Shown in pieces: positions 17,342 to 26,666 of a stretch of DNA of 64,000 nucleotides (position 1 is its first letter; the number at the start of each line of letters is the position of its first letter). Made by a program: the position numbers and the translations under genes. This DNA is from an uncultured Litoreibacter sp. Its GTDB lineage: Bacteria > Pseudomonadota > Alphaproteobacteria > Rhodobacterales > Rhodobacteraceae. The notes beneath the pieces were generated by a model. It saw only the letters and a program-made list of their open reading frames with translations, had not been told where the DNA came from and made no database searches. The DNA is taken from NCBI RefSeq assembly GCF_947487515.1, contig NZ_CANKWO010000003.1:389103-453102 (forward strand). Reading direction: 5' to 3'.

Positions 17342-18052
17342 ATGTATGAACGTCATGACGGCCCCGCCGCGCTGCCAATATATGCACAAGTCAGCGAAGT
17401 ACTGATCCGAGAGATTGCCGCGGGGCGATTGGCGGACGGGCAACGTTTGCCGCCCGAACGCCAGCTCGCAGCGGCTCATCAGGTGACGGTTCGTACCCTG
17501 CGTAAGTCGCTGAAAATTCTTGAGGAAAAAGGAATGCTCGAACGGGTGCAAGGGTCGGGCAACTACGTTAAGTCCAATCCCGCCGCGCAAAGCGCCTACT
17601 CGATGTTCCGGATCGAGCTGCTGTCTGGTGGCGGGCTTCCAACAGCCAGATTTCTTGATATCAAAGAGCTTGAAAAGCCAAGCGACCTGCCCGAATTCGG
17701 AACGTCAAATCGGGGAACTCGGATCAGACGATTGCGGTTTTTGAACAAAGTGCCCGCCGCTGTCGAGGAAATCTGGCTCGACGCTGACAGCGGCACAGTT
17801 ATGCCGGAACATGCGTCGGATTCTCTATATCGATACTACCAAGTGAAGTTGGGCTTCTGGATCGCGCGCGCGGAGGATTACGTCAGCATCGCGCAAGTGC
17901 CGCAATGGGCCCCGCCGGAGTTTGGAAAAGCCGCCCCAGCAATCACGGGGTTCATCGAGCGACTGAGCTGGGAGAAAAAGCCGCATCCCGTCGAATATTC
18001 CCGCACATGGTTTGACACTGATACCGCACGATATGTGCAACGTTTGAAATAG
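17342..18052 (+). CDS. GntR-family regulator with UTRA domain
   Basis: This 236-aa transcription factor has a GntR winged helix at about residues 8-75 (LPIYAQVSEVLIREIAAG then LPPERQLAAAHQVTVRTLRKSL) and a HutC-type UTRA effector domain behind it (RIRRLRFLNKVPAAVEEIWLD). UTRA domains of this group often bind sugar or sugar-phosphate ligands. I prefer the ATG at 17342 (MYERHD), with GGGGGCTGGA upstream, over one 36 bp earlier. It is divergent from the monooxygenase operon and 10 bp before the oxidoreductase gene, and likely controls both. Confidence 0.88.
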   Translation: MYERHDGPAALPIYAQVSEVLIREIAAGRLADGQRLPPERQLAAAHQVTVRTLRKSLKILEEKGMLERVQGSGNYVKSNPAAQSAYSMFRIELLSGGGLPTARFLDIKELEKPSDLPEFGTSNRGTRIRRLRFLNKVPAAVEEIWLDADSGTVMPEHASDSLYRYYQVKLGFWIARAEDYVSIAQVPQWAPPEFGKAAPAITGFIERLSWEKKPHPVEYSRTWFDTDTARYVQRLK

Positions 18053-18062
18053 GAACCACGAC

Positions 18063-19172
18063 ATGGCGAAACAGGTCAACTACGGCATCATCGGATGCGG
18101 CATGATGGGGCAGGAGCACCTTCGGAACATCGCGCTTTTGCCGGACACCTCGGCCTTCGCGATCTTTGAGCCAGACAAGGAAATGGCGCAAGCGGCCTTG
18201 GCTTTCGCACCGAATGCACTTTTGGTGGACAGCGTCGAGGCCTTGCTGGATGTGGCGGAGTTGGACTGCATTTTGATTGCCAGCCCGAACTTCCGGCATG
18301 TGGAGCAACTCGAAGCTTTGGCGGCCAAACGCCCCTTGCCGGTGTTGGTGGAGAAACCCCTGTTTACCGACCCAAATGACGTTGCTCGCATGGTGGCGTT
18401 TCGCGATACCTATCCTGCGCCGGTCTGGGTGGCGATGGAGTACCGCTACATGCCACCAATCGCGACCTTTCTGACAGAGGCCGCAGCGGCAACCGGCGGC
18501 GTTAAAATGCTGACGATCCGCGAACACCGCTTTCCGTTTTTGCCCAAAGTTGGGGACTGGAACCGTTTCAATCAGAAGACCGGCGGCACTTTCGTCGAGA
18601 AATGCTGTCACTTCTTTGACCTGATGCGCCTTGTGATGCAGTCAGAGCCGGTTCGCGTCATGGCCTCGGGAGGACGGGATGTGAACCATTTGGACGAAAC
18701 ATATGATGGGGCAACACCGGACATCCTCGACAATGGCTACGTGATTGTCGACTTCGCGTCGGGGGCACGGGCCGTGCTGGAACTATGTATGTTTGCGGAA
18801 GGTGCGCGTTACCAAGAAGAGGTTTCAGCCGTCGGCCCCGAAGGGAAGATCGAAGCCTTGGTGCCGGGGCCTGGGCGGTTCTGGCCTGAACATCTGGGCA
18901 CGCCCCCCGTGCCACAAGTCATCGTCAGCCCGCGTGATCCAAAAGGGCCCTTCGCGCGCGATGTTCCTGTGGACCCAACAATTCTGGAGGCGGGCGACCA
19001 CAACGGATCAACCTTCTATCAGCATCAAGGTTTTGTTGAATTGGTGCGCGGAGAGCGCGAGCGAGCGCAGGTTGATGTCAAAGACGGAATGAAATCCGTG
19101 GTTATGGGCATGGCCGCGCAGCTGTCGATGACAGAGCACCGCGCGGTGCGGATTGATGAGTTCTTGACGTAA
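18063..19172 (+). CDS. Gfo/Idh/MocA family protein (candidate NAD-dependent sulfoquinovosidase)
   Basis: This 369-aa NAD(P)-binding protein has the Rossmann motif GCGMMG at 11-16 and the family Lys in EKP (97-99). The usual His region appears as FVEKCCHFFDLMR (His183). It is co-directed with the GntR gene and opposite to the monooxygenase operon. Most relatives are sugar or inositol dehydrogenases. From what I know, one branch (GH188) acts as an NAD-dependent sulfoquinovosidase and is found in clusters with flavin-dependent sulfonate monooxygenases but no GH31 enzyme, which is the situation here. That assignment is inference. Confidence 0.8.
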   Translation: MAKQVNYGIIGCGMMGQEHLRNIALLPDTSAFAIFEPDKEMAQAALAFAPNALLVDSVEALLDVAELDCILIASPNFRHVEQLEALAAKRPLPVLVEKPLFTDPNDVARMVAFRDTYPAPVWVAMEYRYMPPIATFLTEAAAATGGVKMLTIREHRFPFLPKVGDWNRFNQKTGGTFVEKCCHFFDLMRLVMQSEPVRVMASGGRDVNHLDETYDGATPDILDNGYVIVDFASGARAVLELCMFAEGARYQEEVSAVGPEGKIEALVPGPGRFWPEHLGTPPVPQVIVSPRDPKGPFARDVPVDPTILEAGDHNGSTFYQHQGFVELVRGERERAQVDVKDGMKSVVMGMAAQLSMTEHRAVRIDEFLT

Positions 19173-19175
19173 CTG

Positions 19176-19212
19176 GTCGCCCCGCCCGCGCGTTTCCCGC
19201 AGGTGGGGCGAC
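19176..19212. terminator. Hairpin between convergent genes
   Basis: GTCGCCCC and GGGGCGAC pair across a 21-base loop between the ends of the oxidoreductase gene and xylA. There is no clear T run on either strand. It probably serves both directions. Confidence 0.45.
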
Positions 19213-19217
19213 ACCGG

Positions 19218-20519
19218 CTACAAGTAGCGGTTCACAAGATTTTCAAGTCGCTCTTGGCGGCCCGAACGAGGCTCCGGATTTATGTCTTCAGCCACAACGC
19301 GGTCGTGAATGCTGCTCAAGTCGCCTGACAGCAAGGCCGCCCCTTCGGCCGTGTCCCATCCCGAATAGCGGTCATCGCGCGCGACCTCCAACGTGCCAGC
19401 TTCCAACATTGCCGCTGCTGCCTTGAATCCGGCGGCGCAGGCATCCATACCGCCGACATGCGCCAAGATCAGATCTTCGGCATCCAGAGACTGGCGGCGC
19501 AACTTGGCATCAAAGTTTGTACCACCCGTCGTGAAACCACCCGCACGCAGGACCTCGTAATAGGCCAGCGCCATTTCCGGCACATTGTTCGGGAACTGGT
19601 CGGTGTCCCAGCCAGACTGGTAGTCATTGCGGTTCATATCGATGGAGCCGAAGATGCCCAATTCGCGGGCGAGGGCCAGTTCATGCTCAAACGAATGCCC
19701 TGCCAAGATTGCGTGGCCTTGCTCGATGTTGACCTGAACCTCACCTTCCAGCCCGAAGTCCTTCAAGAAGCCGTAAACAGTGGCCACATCGTAGTCATAT
19801 TGGTGTTTGGTCGGCTCCTGCGGCTTTGGCTCGATCAGGATCGCCCCTTTGAAGCCCATCTTGTGTTTGTAGTCGACGACCATTTGCAGCATCCGGCCGG
19901 CTTGCTGACGCTCGCGGCCCATGTCGGTGTTCAGCAATGTCTCGTAGCCTTCCCGCCCGCCCCAAAGGACGTAGTTTTCGCCGCCCAGTTTGATTGTGGC
20001 GTCCATGCAGGTTTTGATCGTGGCCGCAGAAAACGCAAAGACGTCTGGGTCGGGGTTCGTGGCGGCTCCTGCCATGAAGCGGCGGTGCGAAAACAGGTTG
20101 GCGGTGCCCCACAACAGCTTGACGCCCGTGTCGTCCATCTTCTGCGCGAAATAGTCGACCACGGCGTCCAAGTTGCGGGTGTTCTCGGCAAAATTCGCAC
20201 CCTCAGGGCGCACGTCGGCATCATGGAAGCAGAAGTAAGGCACATCCAAAATTTGGAACATCTCAAAGGCAACATCCGCTTTCATTTTGGCCAACTCTAG
20301 CGTGTTGCCAAACCAAGGGCGGTCAAACGTCTGCCCGCCAAAGGGATCTCCACCTGGCCACGCAAAGGAATGCCAATAGGCTGCGCCAAAGCGCAGGTGG
20401 TCCTTCATCGTCTTCCCCATGATAACTTCGTCCGGATTGTAGTGGCGGAATGCAAAGTCGTTGTTGCTGTCTGGACCCTCAAACTTGATGTCTGGGATGC
20501 CTTTGAAGAAGTCGGTCAT
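19218..20519 (-). CDS. xylA: Xylose isomerase
   Basis: This enzyme interconverts D-xylose and D-xylulose in the cytoplasm, 433 aa, the normal length for the long class II form. Metal and substrate regions are visible: [13 protein letters not shown] (catalytic His), [34 protein letters not shown] and the GSIDMNRND segment. The ATG at 20519 is 1 bp after the xylulokinase stop. Longer in-frame readings upstream fall inside xylB. It is the last gene of the xylFHGBA run. Confidence 0.97.
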   Translation of the reverse strand: MTDFFKGIPDIKFEGPDSNNDFAFRHYNPDEVIMGKTMKDHLRFGAAYWHSFAWPGGDPFGGQTFDRPWFGNTLELAKMKADVAFEMFQILDVPYFCFHDADVRPEGANFAENTRNLDAVVDYFAQKMDDTGVKLLWGTANLFSHRRFMAGAATNPDPDVFAFSAATIKTCMDATIKLGGENYVLWGGREGYETLLNTDMGRERQQAGRMLQMVVDYKHKMGFKGAILIEPKPQEPTKHQYDYDVATVYGFLKDFGLEGEVQVNIEQGHAILAGHSFEHELALARELGIFGSIDMNRNDYQSGWDTDQFPNNVPEMALAYYEVLRAGGFTTGGTNFDAKLRRQSLDAEDLILAHVGGMDACAAGFKAAAAMLEAGTLEVARDDRYSGWDTAEGAALLSGDLSSIHDRVVAEDINPEPRSGRQERLENLVNRYL

Positions 20520-20520
20520 T

Positions 20521-21960
20521 TCATAGATCCTTAAGAACGGTATATGCGGCGCGGTAGCGGTCATGCGCTTGCGCGAAGGCGGGTTGCAGGGCGGCATTGG
20601 GATCGATTGTTTTGGCAATCGGCGGCATGCTGGCGATCTCAAGGCCTGCGGGTGTTGTGGCCATCATCGCGAGACGGGCGGCCCCAAAGGCTGCTCCGAA
20701 GTCACCGGTTTGTGGCACGATCAAGGGAATGCCCAGCGTGGTCGCGATGGCACTGAGCCAATAGTCCGACTTGGCCCCGCCCCCAATCGCCAAGGCGCGG
20801 GTGATCTGGGTTCCGGTTGACGTCAAGGCGTGCTGGCAGTCGCCAAAGGCGAAAGCCACGCCTTCCAATACCGCACGCGCCGCCTGCCGCGCGTCGGTGG
20901 AATGCTCCAGATGTAAGAACTGCCCACGAATATCGGCATTGTTGAGCGGTGTGCGCTCGCCGCCAAGATAGGGCAGGAACAGCGTGGGAGACGGGGCCTG
21001 AAGATCGCCCAAGTCGCGGGTTAACTCCGCGGCGGATTGGCCGGTGAGCTGGCTGAGCCATTGCAAAGCGTCGGTTGCCGCAAGGATCACCCCCATCTGG
21101 TGCCACGTGTTTGGCACCGCGTGGCAAAAAGTATGCACCGCTGTTGCCGCATCGGGTTGATAGGCGTCACAGGCCGCGAACAACACGCCCGAGGTTCCCA
21201 AGGACACGAAGGCATCCCCCTTTTTGACCACACCGGCACCGATGGCGCTTGCGGCATTGTCGCCGCCTCCGCCCGCAACGATGACGCCTTTGGGAAGCCC
21301 CCATTCCTCCGCCAATGTATCGCGCAAGACGCCCGAGGCCTCTGAGCCTTCGACAAGGCGCGGCATTTGGGATCGTGTCAGGCCAGTTTTGGCCAGAAGC
21401 TCATCTGCCCAGTCGCGCTTTTCTACGTCCAGCCAGCTGGTGCCCGCGGCGTCAGACATCTCTGCTACGTGCTCTCCGGTGAGGACCAGTCGAAGGTAGT
21501 CTTTGGGCAGTAAGACTTTGGTGGTTCGGTCAAAATGCTCCGGTTCATGGGCACGCACCCATGCCAGCTTTGGGGCAGTGAAACCTGGGAAGACGATATT
21601 GCCAGTCAGCGCGCGAAACTGCGGATCGGCGTCCAGCGCCGCCGCCTCTTTGGCGGAGCGCGTGTCGTTCCATAAGATGCACGCCCGTAGCACCTTGTCG
21701 GACGCATCCAGCAATGTTGCCCCATGCATGTGCCCTGCCAATCCAATGCCGCGCAGGCCTGAGACATCCGCCGCCGCCGCAATCGCCTTGATGGCCGTAT
21801 GCAGGGCATCGACCCAGTGCTGCGGGTCTTGCTCGGACCAGCCAGCCTGTGGCCGAGAGACGCTCAGCGCAACAGAATGCTCCGCCAACATGCGTTGCTC
21901 ATCGTCCACCAAGATGGCCTTCAGGGACGACGTCCCGAGGTCCAAACCCAGATAGGTCAT
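20521..21960 (-). CDS. xylB: Xylulokinase
   Basis: This is a 479-aa FGGY-family carbohydrate kinase that phosphorylates D-xylulose to xylulose 5-phosphate. Features are the N-terminal [14 protein letters not shown] phosphate loop, [13 protein letters not shown] (xylulokinase MHG motif), and the C-terminal [16 protein letters not shown]-binding motif. The ATG overlaps the xylG stop by 4 bp. Confidence 0.97.
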   Translation of the reverse strand: MTYLGLDLGTSSLKAILVDDEQRMLAEHSVALSVSRPQAGWSEQDPQHWVDALHTAIKAIAAAADVSGLRGIGLAGHMHGATLLDASDKVLRACILWNDTRSAKEAAALDADPQFRALTGNIVFPGFTAPKLAWVRAHEPEHFDRTTKVLLPKDYLRLVLTGEHVAEMSDAAGTSWLDVEKRDWADELLAKTGLTRSQMPRLVEGSEASGVLRDTLAEEWGLPKGVIVAGGGGDNAASAIGAGVVKKGDAFVSLGTSGVLFAACDAYQPDAATAVHTFCHAVPNTWHQMGVILAATDALQWLSQLTGQSAAELTRDLGDLQAPSPTLFLPYLGGERTPLNNADIRGQFLHLEHSTDARQAARAVLEGVAFAFGDCQHALTSTGTQITRALAIGGGAKSDYWLSAIATTLGIPLIVPQTGDFGAAFGAARLAMMATTPAGLEIASMPPIAKTIDPNAALQPAFAQAHDRYRAAYTVLKDL

Positions 21961-22706
21961 GCCGCCGACTTCGGGTTTTTGCCCAAGATGATCATCGACA
22001 GTATGTCATCCTCGGTCACATCCTCAACGCGCTCGGTTCCGATCATCTTGCCGTTCTTCATGACCGACACGCGGTCGCATAGCTCCATCATTTCGCGGGT
22101 GTCGTGGCTGATCAAGAAAATGCCCAACCCTTGCTTCTTCAGCTCCCCGATCAATTCGGCAACCATGGCCGTTTCATGGACGCCCAAAGCGGCTGTAGGT
22201 TCATCCATGATCAGGATTTTGGCGTTGAAATACACGGCACGGGCAATCGCGACCGATTGACGTTGACCCCCTGATAGCGCGGATACTGGCTCTTTCAACT
22301 TTTTGAAGTTGGGGTTCAGCCGTGCCATAATCTTACGCGTCTCGGCTTCCATGGTGCTGTCATCGACAAACCCCAAAGGGGTCGTCAACTCGCGCCCCAA
22401 AAACAGGTTGGACGCCGCATCTAGGTTATCTGCCAAGGCAAGGGTCTGATAAATCGTCTCGATGTTGTAATCACGACTGTCGCGCGGAGAGTTGATCGTG
22501 GCACGATTGCCCTCGATCCATATCTCGCCGGAATCCATTTTATAGGCTCCCGACAACATTTTGATCAGCGTCGACTTGCCCGCCCCATTGTGCCCGAGCA
22601 GCCCCACAACCTCGCCGGCGTGCAGCTCGATGCTGACATCATCCACGGCACGGACGCCACCAAATGCAATGGACACATTCTTCATTTCAACCAGTGGAGT
22701 ACTCAT
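21957..22706 (-). CDS. xylG: Xylose ABC transporter ATP-binding protein, single domain
   Basis: This 249-aa ATPase drives xylose uptake. Walker A GHNGAGKST, signature LSGGQRQ, Walker B ILIMDEPTAALG and the switch region ISHDTREMM are visible. It has one nucleotide-binding domain, unlike the E. coli enzyme with two fused domains, so two copies must assemble per transporter. It overlaps xylB and xylH by 4 bp on each side, so the whole block is translationally coupled. Confidence 0.93.
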   Translation of the reverse strand: MSTPLVEMKNVSIAFGGVRAVDDVSIELHAGEVVGLLGHNGAGKSTLIKMLSGAYKMDSGEIWIEGNRATINSPRDSRDYNIETIYQTLALADNLDAASNLFLGRELTTPLGFVDDSTMEAETRKIMARLNPNFKKLKEPVSALSGGQRQSVAIARAVYFNAKILIMDEPTAALGVHETAMVAELIGELKKQGLGIFLISHDTREMMELCDRVSVMKNGKMIGTERVEDVTEDDILSMIILGKNPKSAA

Positions 22707-23998
22707 GATTTTGCTCCCACGCGCTTACGGTATTGGATGTCGATCCAAACGGCGGCGACCAGAACTGCGCCGACAACAATGTTCTGATAAGGGGCGTCCA
22801 CCCCCACCATAGCCATGCCGGATTGCAAGGATTGCATGATCAGCGCTCCGATGATTGCGCCGTAGATGGTGCCCACGCCACCCGATAATGCGGTGCCGCC
22901 GATCACCGCCGCTGCGATGACGCGCAGCTCGTCCAGCGTGCCGATATCATTGGTGTGATACCCCAAACGCGCAGAGGCCACGATGCCAGCAAGCGCCGAC
23001 AAAACACCGACCATCGCGAAGATTTTCACGGTTAGCAGGCGGGTGTTGATGCCCGATAGCTCTGCCGCATCGGGATTGCCTCCCGTGGCAAATATGTAGC
23101 GCCCCAGACGTGTGCGCAGGGCAATGACAGTCATCACAATCGCAACAGTGATGAGGACAAGAACGGAATAAGGCAGGCCGTAAGCGGCGACGCAGCCGTC
23201 TGCAGTCTCGCAGCCGAAAAGGCCAGGGTCGCGCGCAATCACCCGTGAGGGGACAGTGTAGGAGTTCAAAACCGCCACGAAGCCAAGTATGGCGGCGACC
23301 ACCACCCCCATGATCGATAGCTCTGCCCACATAGGTTTCACGGGAAAACCGTGCTTCGTTTTGGTGCTGCGACCGGACCATATGGCCAGCAGGCAAGCGA
23401 CCGTAGCAGCTGCGCCGATGATCCAACTCCAAAACGCACCCAAAGTGCCGCTAATGCCGCCAAATAACACGAAGGTCTGGTCAAGCGGGCCAATAGTGGC
23501 CCCGTCAGTCAACCACCAGCCAACATTGCGCCAAACCAGCAGTCCACCAAGGGTGACGATAAAGGCAGGGATGGCCTGATAGCCGATCAACCAACCTTGA
23601 GCAGCCCCGATCACGGCCCCCGTGCACAGCCCCACCGCAATGGTGATCCAAGGGATCATCGGGTGGCCAAGCTCTAGCCCCATAAGGTTTGGCAGCCATT
23701 GGGTTTGTGTCATCCCCATTACCGCGGTGCAGGTGGCGAGCAGGGCTCCCACGGACAGATCGATATGGCGCGTGACAATGACGAAGACCATGCCCGTTGC
23801 CATGATTGCGACCGACACCGTTTGAATGGTTAGGTTGAAAATGTTGCGTGGGGTTAAGAAGCGCCCGTCAGTCAGAATATTGAATATGATACAAACGACG
23901 AAGAAGGCGCCGATCATACCCAATAGGCGGGTGTCGACTTCAAGCGATTGCAGGAAATTGCGCTTTGGCGGCGGCGTGGGGGCGCTTTGGTCAGACAT
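22703..23998 (-). CDS. xylH: Xylose ABC transporter permease
   Basis: This 431-aa inner-membrane protein of the RbsC/XylH family has the signature region NPDAAELSGINTRLLTVKIFA and then ALSGGVGTIYGAIIGALIM near the C-terminus. I chose the ATG at 23998 because GGAG lies 7 bp upstream; an earlier TTG start would swallow that site. It is separated from xylF by about 150 bp that contain a strong hairpin. Confidence 0.93.
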   Translation of the reverse strand: MSDQSAPTPPPKRNFLQSLEVDTRLLGMIGAFFVVCIIFNILTDGRFLTPRNIFNLTIQTVSVAIMATGMVFVIVTRHIDLSVGALLATCTAVMGMTQTQWLPNLMGLELGHPMIPWITIAVGLCTGAVIGAAQGWLIGYQAIPAFIVTLGGLLVWRNVGWWLTDGATIGPLDQTFVLFGGISGTLGAFWSWIIGAAATVACLLAIWSGRSTKTKHGFPVKPMWAELSIMGVVVAAILGFVAVLNSYTVPSRVIARDPGLFGCETADGCVAAYGLPYSVLVLITVAIVMTVIALRTRLGRYIFATGGNPDAAELSGINTRLLTVKIFAMVGVLSALAGIVASARLGYHTNDIGTLDELRVIAAAVIGGTALSGGVGTIYGAIIGALIMQSLQSGMAMVGVDAPYQNIVVGAVLVAAVWIDIQYRKRVGAKS

Positions 23999-24091
23999 GG
24001 TCTGTCTCCATAACAACAGGTGCGATATCCCAGATGGCTCCGATCAACGGGCCAGAGGCTGTGGCTTAGGGATGTCTTGAATTTGAGAAAA

Positions 24092-24118
24092 GGGTCCGCC
24101 CGCGAGGAAGGCGGACCC
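24092..24118 (-). terminator. Intrinsic terminator/attenuator between xylF and xylH
   Basis: A perfect 9-bp stem (24092-24100 with 24110-24118) is followed on the minus strand by TTTTCTC. It sits right after xylF in the direction of transcription and probably stops most transcripts there, giving far more binding protein than permease and enzymes. Confidence 0.8.
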
Positions 24119-24150
24119 GTAAGTCGGGCAGGGTCGTATCTGCCGCAAAC

Positions 24151-25179
24151 TTAATTACAAGGCGCGGGGCCGTCTGTGACGCCTTGGCACAGCGACTCAA
24201 CGGTGATCCATCCTGCGTCAGTCACAACGGTCAGGTTGTCCGCAGTAATCGGGACAGGGGCCAAGAACATGGAAGTGATTTCCGTCCCTGCTGGGGAGGT
24301 CCATTTGGCCGATCCGTCAACCATGGAGGCCGCGTCGCCCGCCAAAGTTGCCGCGATAGTGCCTGCGGCCTTGCCCAATTCACGGGCGTCCTTCCACACA
24401 GAAACGGTTTGAGTGCCCAAGGCAACGCGGTTCAGCGCCGCGTGGTCACCGTCTTGGCCGGACACTGGAAGCCCTTCCATGCCTTGCGCCGTCAAAGCCG
24501 CAACAACGCCGCCCGCAGTGCCGTCATTAGAGGCCACAACCGCATCCACCTTGTTGTCTTTGGCGGTTAGGATCTGCTCCATGTTGCGCTGCGCATTGGC
24601 GGGCAACCAGCCGTCTGTGTAGGCTTCGTCAACGATGGTGATTGCACCGCTATCGATTGCGGCTTGCAGGATTTCTTGCTGGCCGCCACGCAGGAAGTCT
24701 GCATTTGGATCAGTCGGAGACCCTTTGATCATGACGTAGTTGCCGGTTGGCTGAGCCGAAAATACGGCGCGGGCCTGCATGCGGCCAACCTCGACGTTGT
24801 CAAAGGTCAGGTAGAAGGCGCGGCTGTCTTCGATCAGGCGGTCATAGGCCACAACAGGGATGCCTTCTGCGTCGGCGGCGTCAACTGCCGGCCCGATTGC
24901 TGCAGAATCCTGAGCCAAGATGATCAGGGCGTCTACGCCCTGAGCAATCAGGCTTTCGACGTCGGATAGCTGCTTGGCCGACGAAGACTGCGCATCGGCG
25001 GATACATATTTGGCACCTGCGGCTTCAAGCGCGGCCTTGATGGCGGCTTCATCCGTCTTCCAGCGCTCTTCTTGAAAGTTTGACCAGCTTACGCCGACGG
25101 TCACAGCATGGCCGTCAGCAAAGGCTGCAGAACCAAAGCCAGAGGCCGCAACTGCGGCTGCGATGATATATTTATTCAT
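24151..25179 (-). CDS. xylF: D-xylose ABC transporter substrate-binding protein
   Basis: This is a periplasmic sugar-binding protein of the type-1 (ribose/xylose) family, 342 aa, with a signal peptide ending SAAFADG. The XylF pattern is clear: [16 protein letters not shown] near the mature N-terminus, [11 protein letters not shown] in the hinge area and [26 protein letters not shown] later. It is the first gene of the xyl operon and is divergent from the ROK regulator gene. Confidence 0.97.
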   Translation of the reverse strand: MNKYIIAAAVAASGFGSAAFADGHAVTVGVSWSNFQEERWKTDEAAIKAALEAAGAKYVSADAQSSSAKQLSDVESLIAQGVDALIILAQDSAAIGPAVDAADAEGIPVVAYDRLIEDSRAFYLTFDNVEVGRMQARAVFSAQPTGNYVMIKGSPTDPNADFLRGGQQEILQAAIDSGAITIVDEAYTDGWLPANAQRNMEQILTAKDNKVDAVVASNDGTAGGVVAALTAQGMEGLPVSGQDGDHAALNRVALGTQTVSVWKDARELGKAAGTIAATLAGDAASMVDGSAKWTSPAGTEITSMFLAPVPITADNLTVVTDAGWITVESLCQGVTDGPAPCN

Positions 25180-25220
25180 GTTGTTCCTCCCTAGTGGTTC
25201 CCCTGTAATGGATCAGGGGG

Positions 25221-25236
25221 CGAGTCAGGCGACTCG
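25221..25236. other. Short hairpin in the xylF leader
   Basis: CGAGTC and GACTCG pair around AGGC about 40 bp upstream of the xylF start. It contains two GANTC sites, the recognition sequence of the CcrM methylase of alphaproteobacteria. No function can be assigned from this alone. Confidence 0.3.
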
Positions 25237-25262
25237 GGGAACAGAGTGCATCTATTTAATTC

Positions 25263-25280
25263 AGTTTGCAAAATAATAAA
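25263..25280 (+). promoter_or_regulatory. Candidate ROK-regulator box near xylF
   Basis: AGTTTGCAAAATAATAAA matches a second box at 25385-25402 in 13 of 18 positions. It lies in the divergent xylF/regulator promoter, about 85 bp before the xylF start. AGTTT-type half sites are usual for ROK xylose regulators, but the assignment is inferred. Confidence 0.35.
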
Positions 25281-25384
25281 TCGCAACTTGAGCGATATTG
25301 CTGCGAATTTCGTGATATCTACCTCCACTCTTGTCGAAAAGGGGGGCGTTATTATGGGTGGACGTATCGTGCAGAGGGGTATTA

Positions 25385-25402
25385 AGTTTACAAGATGAAT
25401 AA
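25385..25402 (+). promoter_or_regulatory. Candidate ROK-regulator box over the regulator's own start
   Basis: AGTTTACAAGATGAATAA overlaps the ATG of the ROK gene at 25395. Binding here would block the gene's own transcription or translation start, as expected for autoregulation. Confidence 0.35.
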
Positions 25403-26666
25403 TATTGATGTTGATGGTAAAAAGACCGATCAGCCCACGGGATGCGGGCCGCTATTGTCTCGCAGCCAGGCAAGTGATGCCCCTTTGCGGCAACAGATAT
25501 TTCAACATGTGCGGGCCAATGGTCACGCGGCTCGGTCGGATATAACCCGTGCGTTGGACATCAGCGCGGGAAGTGCCACTACCTTGACTGCCGATCTGAT
25601 CGCCTGCGGGCTGTTGCGTGAAGTGGATAGCCCCATGCGTGACACTGGCCGAGGGCGTCCTCCCGTTGCTTTGGAAGTTGTCTCCGAGGCTGCCTATGTG
25701 ATCGGAGTTAAACTGTCCTTCCGGCAACATTCGGCAGTCTTGTCAGATTTTGCCGGAAATGTGGTGGCAACTGCGGTGCTGCCTGCCTCCGGAAAACGCG
25801 GCACAGTTGCTCAGTTGATGAATGAGGTCTCGGGCCTTATCGATATGGTGATCAGGGCCGCTGGCAAGGTCGAAAGCGACATCAAAGCTGTGGGCATTGG
25901 GTTGCCTGGAATTGTGGATTTCGCCTCTGGCATGGTGCGGTGGTCGTCGCTGCTGCAAGACCCGAATGAGGATCTGCGCACCTCCTTTGCGCAGCGCTAC
26001 GATATGCCGTTGTTTTTGGACAATGACACCAACATGTTGACCCTTGCGGAGCTATGGTTCGGGGTCGGACGAGACATGACTGATTTTGCCATTGTCACGA
26101 TTGAGAATGGGGTCGGCATGGGGCTTGTGGTGAACAACCGGCTTTACCGTGGGACCCACGGCATGGGGCTGGAGCTTGGGCACACGAAGGTTCAGCTGGA
26201 TGGAGCCTTGTGCCGCTGCGGTCAACGGGGGTGTTTGGAAGCCTATATCGCGGATTACGCCCTCACGCGCGAGGCCGCTACGGCGCTGGACCAAGACATC
26301 GCAACCCCGCGCGACCCCGAAGCCCTGTTGGATTTGCTGTTCCGTCAGGCCAACGCGGGTCACTCGGCGGCGCAGACGATCTTTCGGCGGGCAGGGCGGT
26401 ATCTGTCAGCGGGGTTGTCAAATGTCATTCAATTGTTTGATCCCCCGTTGATCATATTGTCCGGAGAGCGGATGCAGAACGACTATCTCTATGCCAAGGA
26501 CGTGTTTGAGGAAATGCATCAACTGACCCTGTCGGACGGGCGGCAACCCTGCCAAATCGAAATTCATCCATGGGATGACTTGGTCTGGGCAAGGGGGGCC
26601 ACCGCGCCCGCGTTGTCGGCGCTGACGGATGTTCTGGTCGGCGGGCTTGAGGTGCAAAAACTTTGA
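25395..26666 (+). CDS. xylR: ROK-family xylose regulator
   Basis: This 423-aa repressor has a winged helix at about residues 30-85 (LRQQIFQHVRANGHAARSDITRALDIS) and a ROK sugar-binding domain. The ROK zinc motif is intact (LCRCGQRGCLEAYI), as is the ELGHTKV His. It is divergent from xylF and most likely represses the xyl operon until xylose binds. The next gene, a CRTAC1 protein, overlaps its stop codon. Confidence 0.88.
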   Translation: MNNIDVDGKKTDQPTGCGPLLSRSQASDAPLRQQIFQHVRANGHAARSDITRALDISAGSATTLTADLIACGLLREVDSPMRDTGRGRPPVALEVVSEAAYVIGVKLSFRQHSAVLSDFAGNVVATAVLPASGKRGTVAQLMNEVSGLIDMVIRAAGKVESDIKAVGIGLPGIVDFASGMVRWSSLLQDPNEDLRTSFAQRYDMPLFLDNDTNMLTLAELWFGVGRDMTDFAIVTIENGVGMGLVVNNRLYRGTHGMGLELGHTKVQLDGALCRCGQRGCLEAYIADYALTREAATALDQDIATPRDPEALLDLLFRQANAGHSAAQTIFRRAGRYLSAGLSNVIQLFDPPLIILSGERMQNDYLYAKDVFEEMHQLTLSDGRQPCQIEIHPWDDLVWARGATAPALSALTDVLVGGLEVQKL

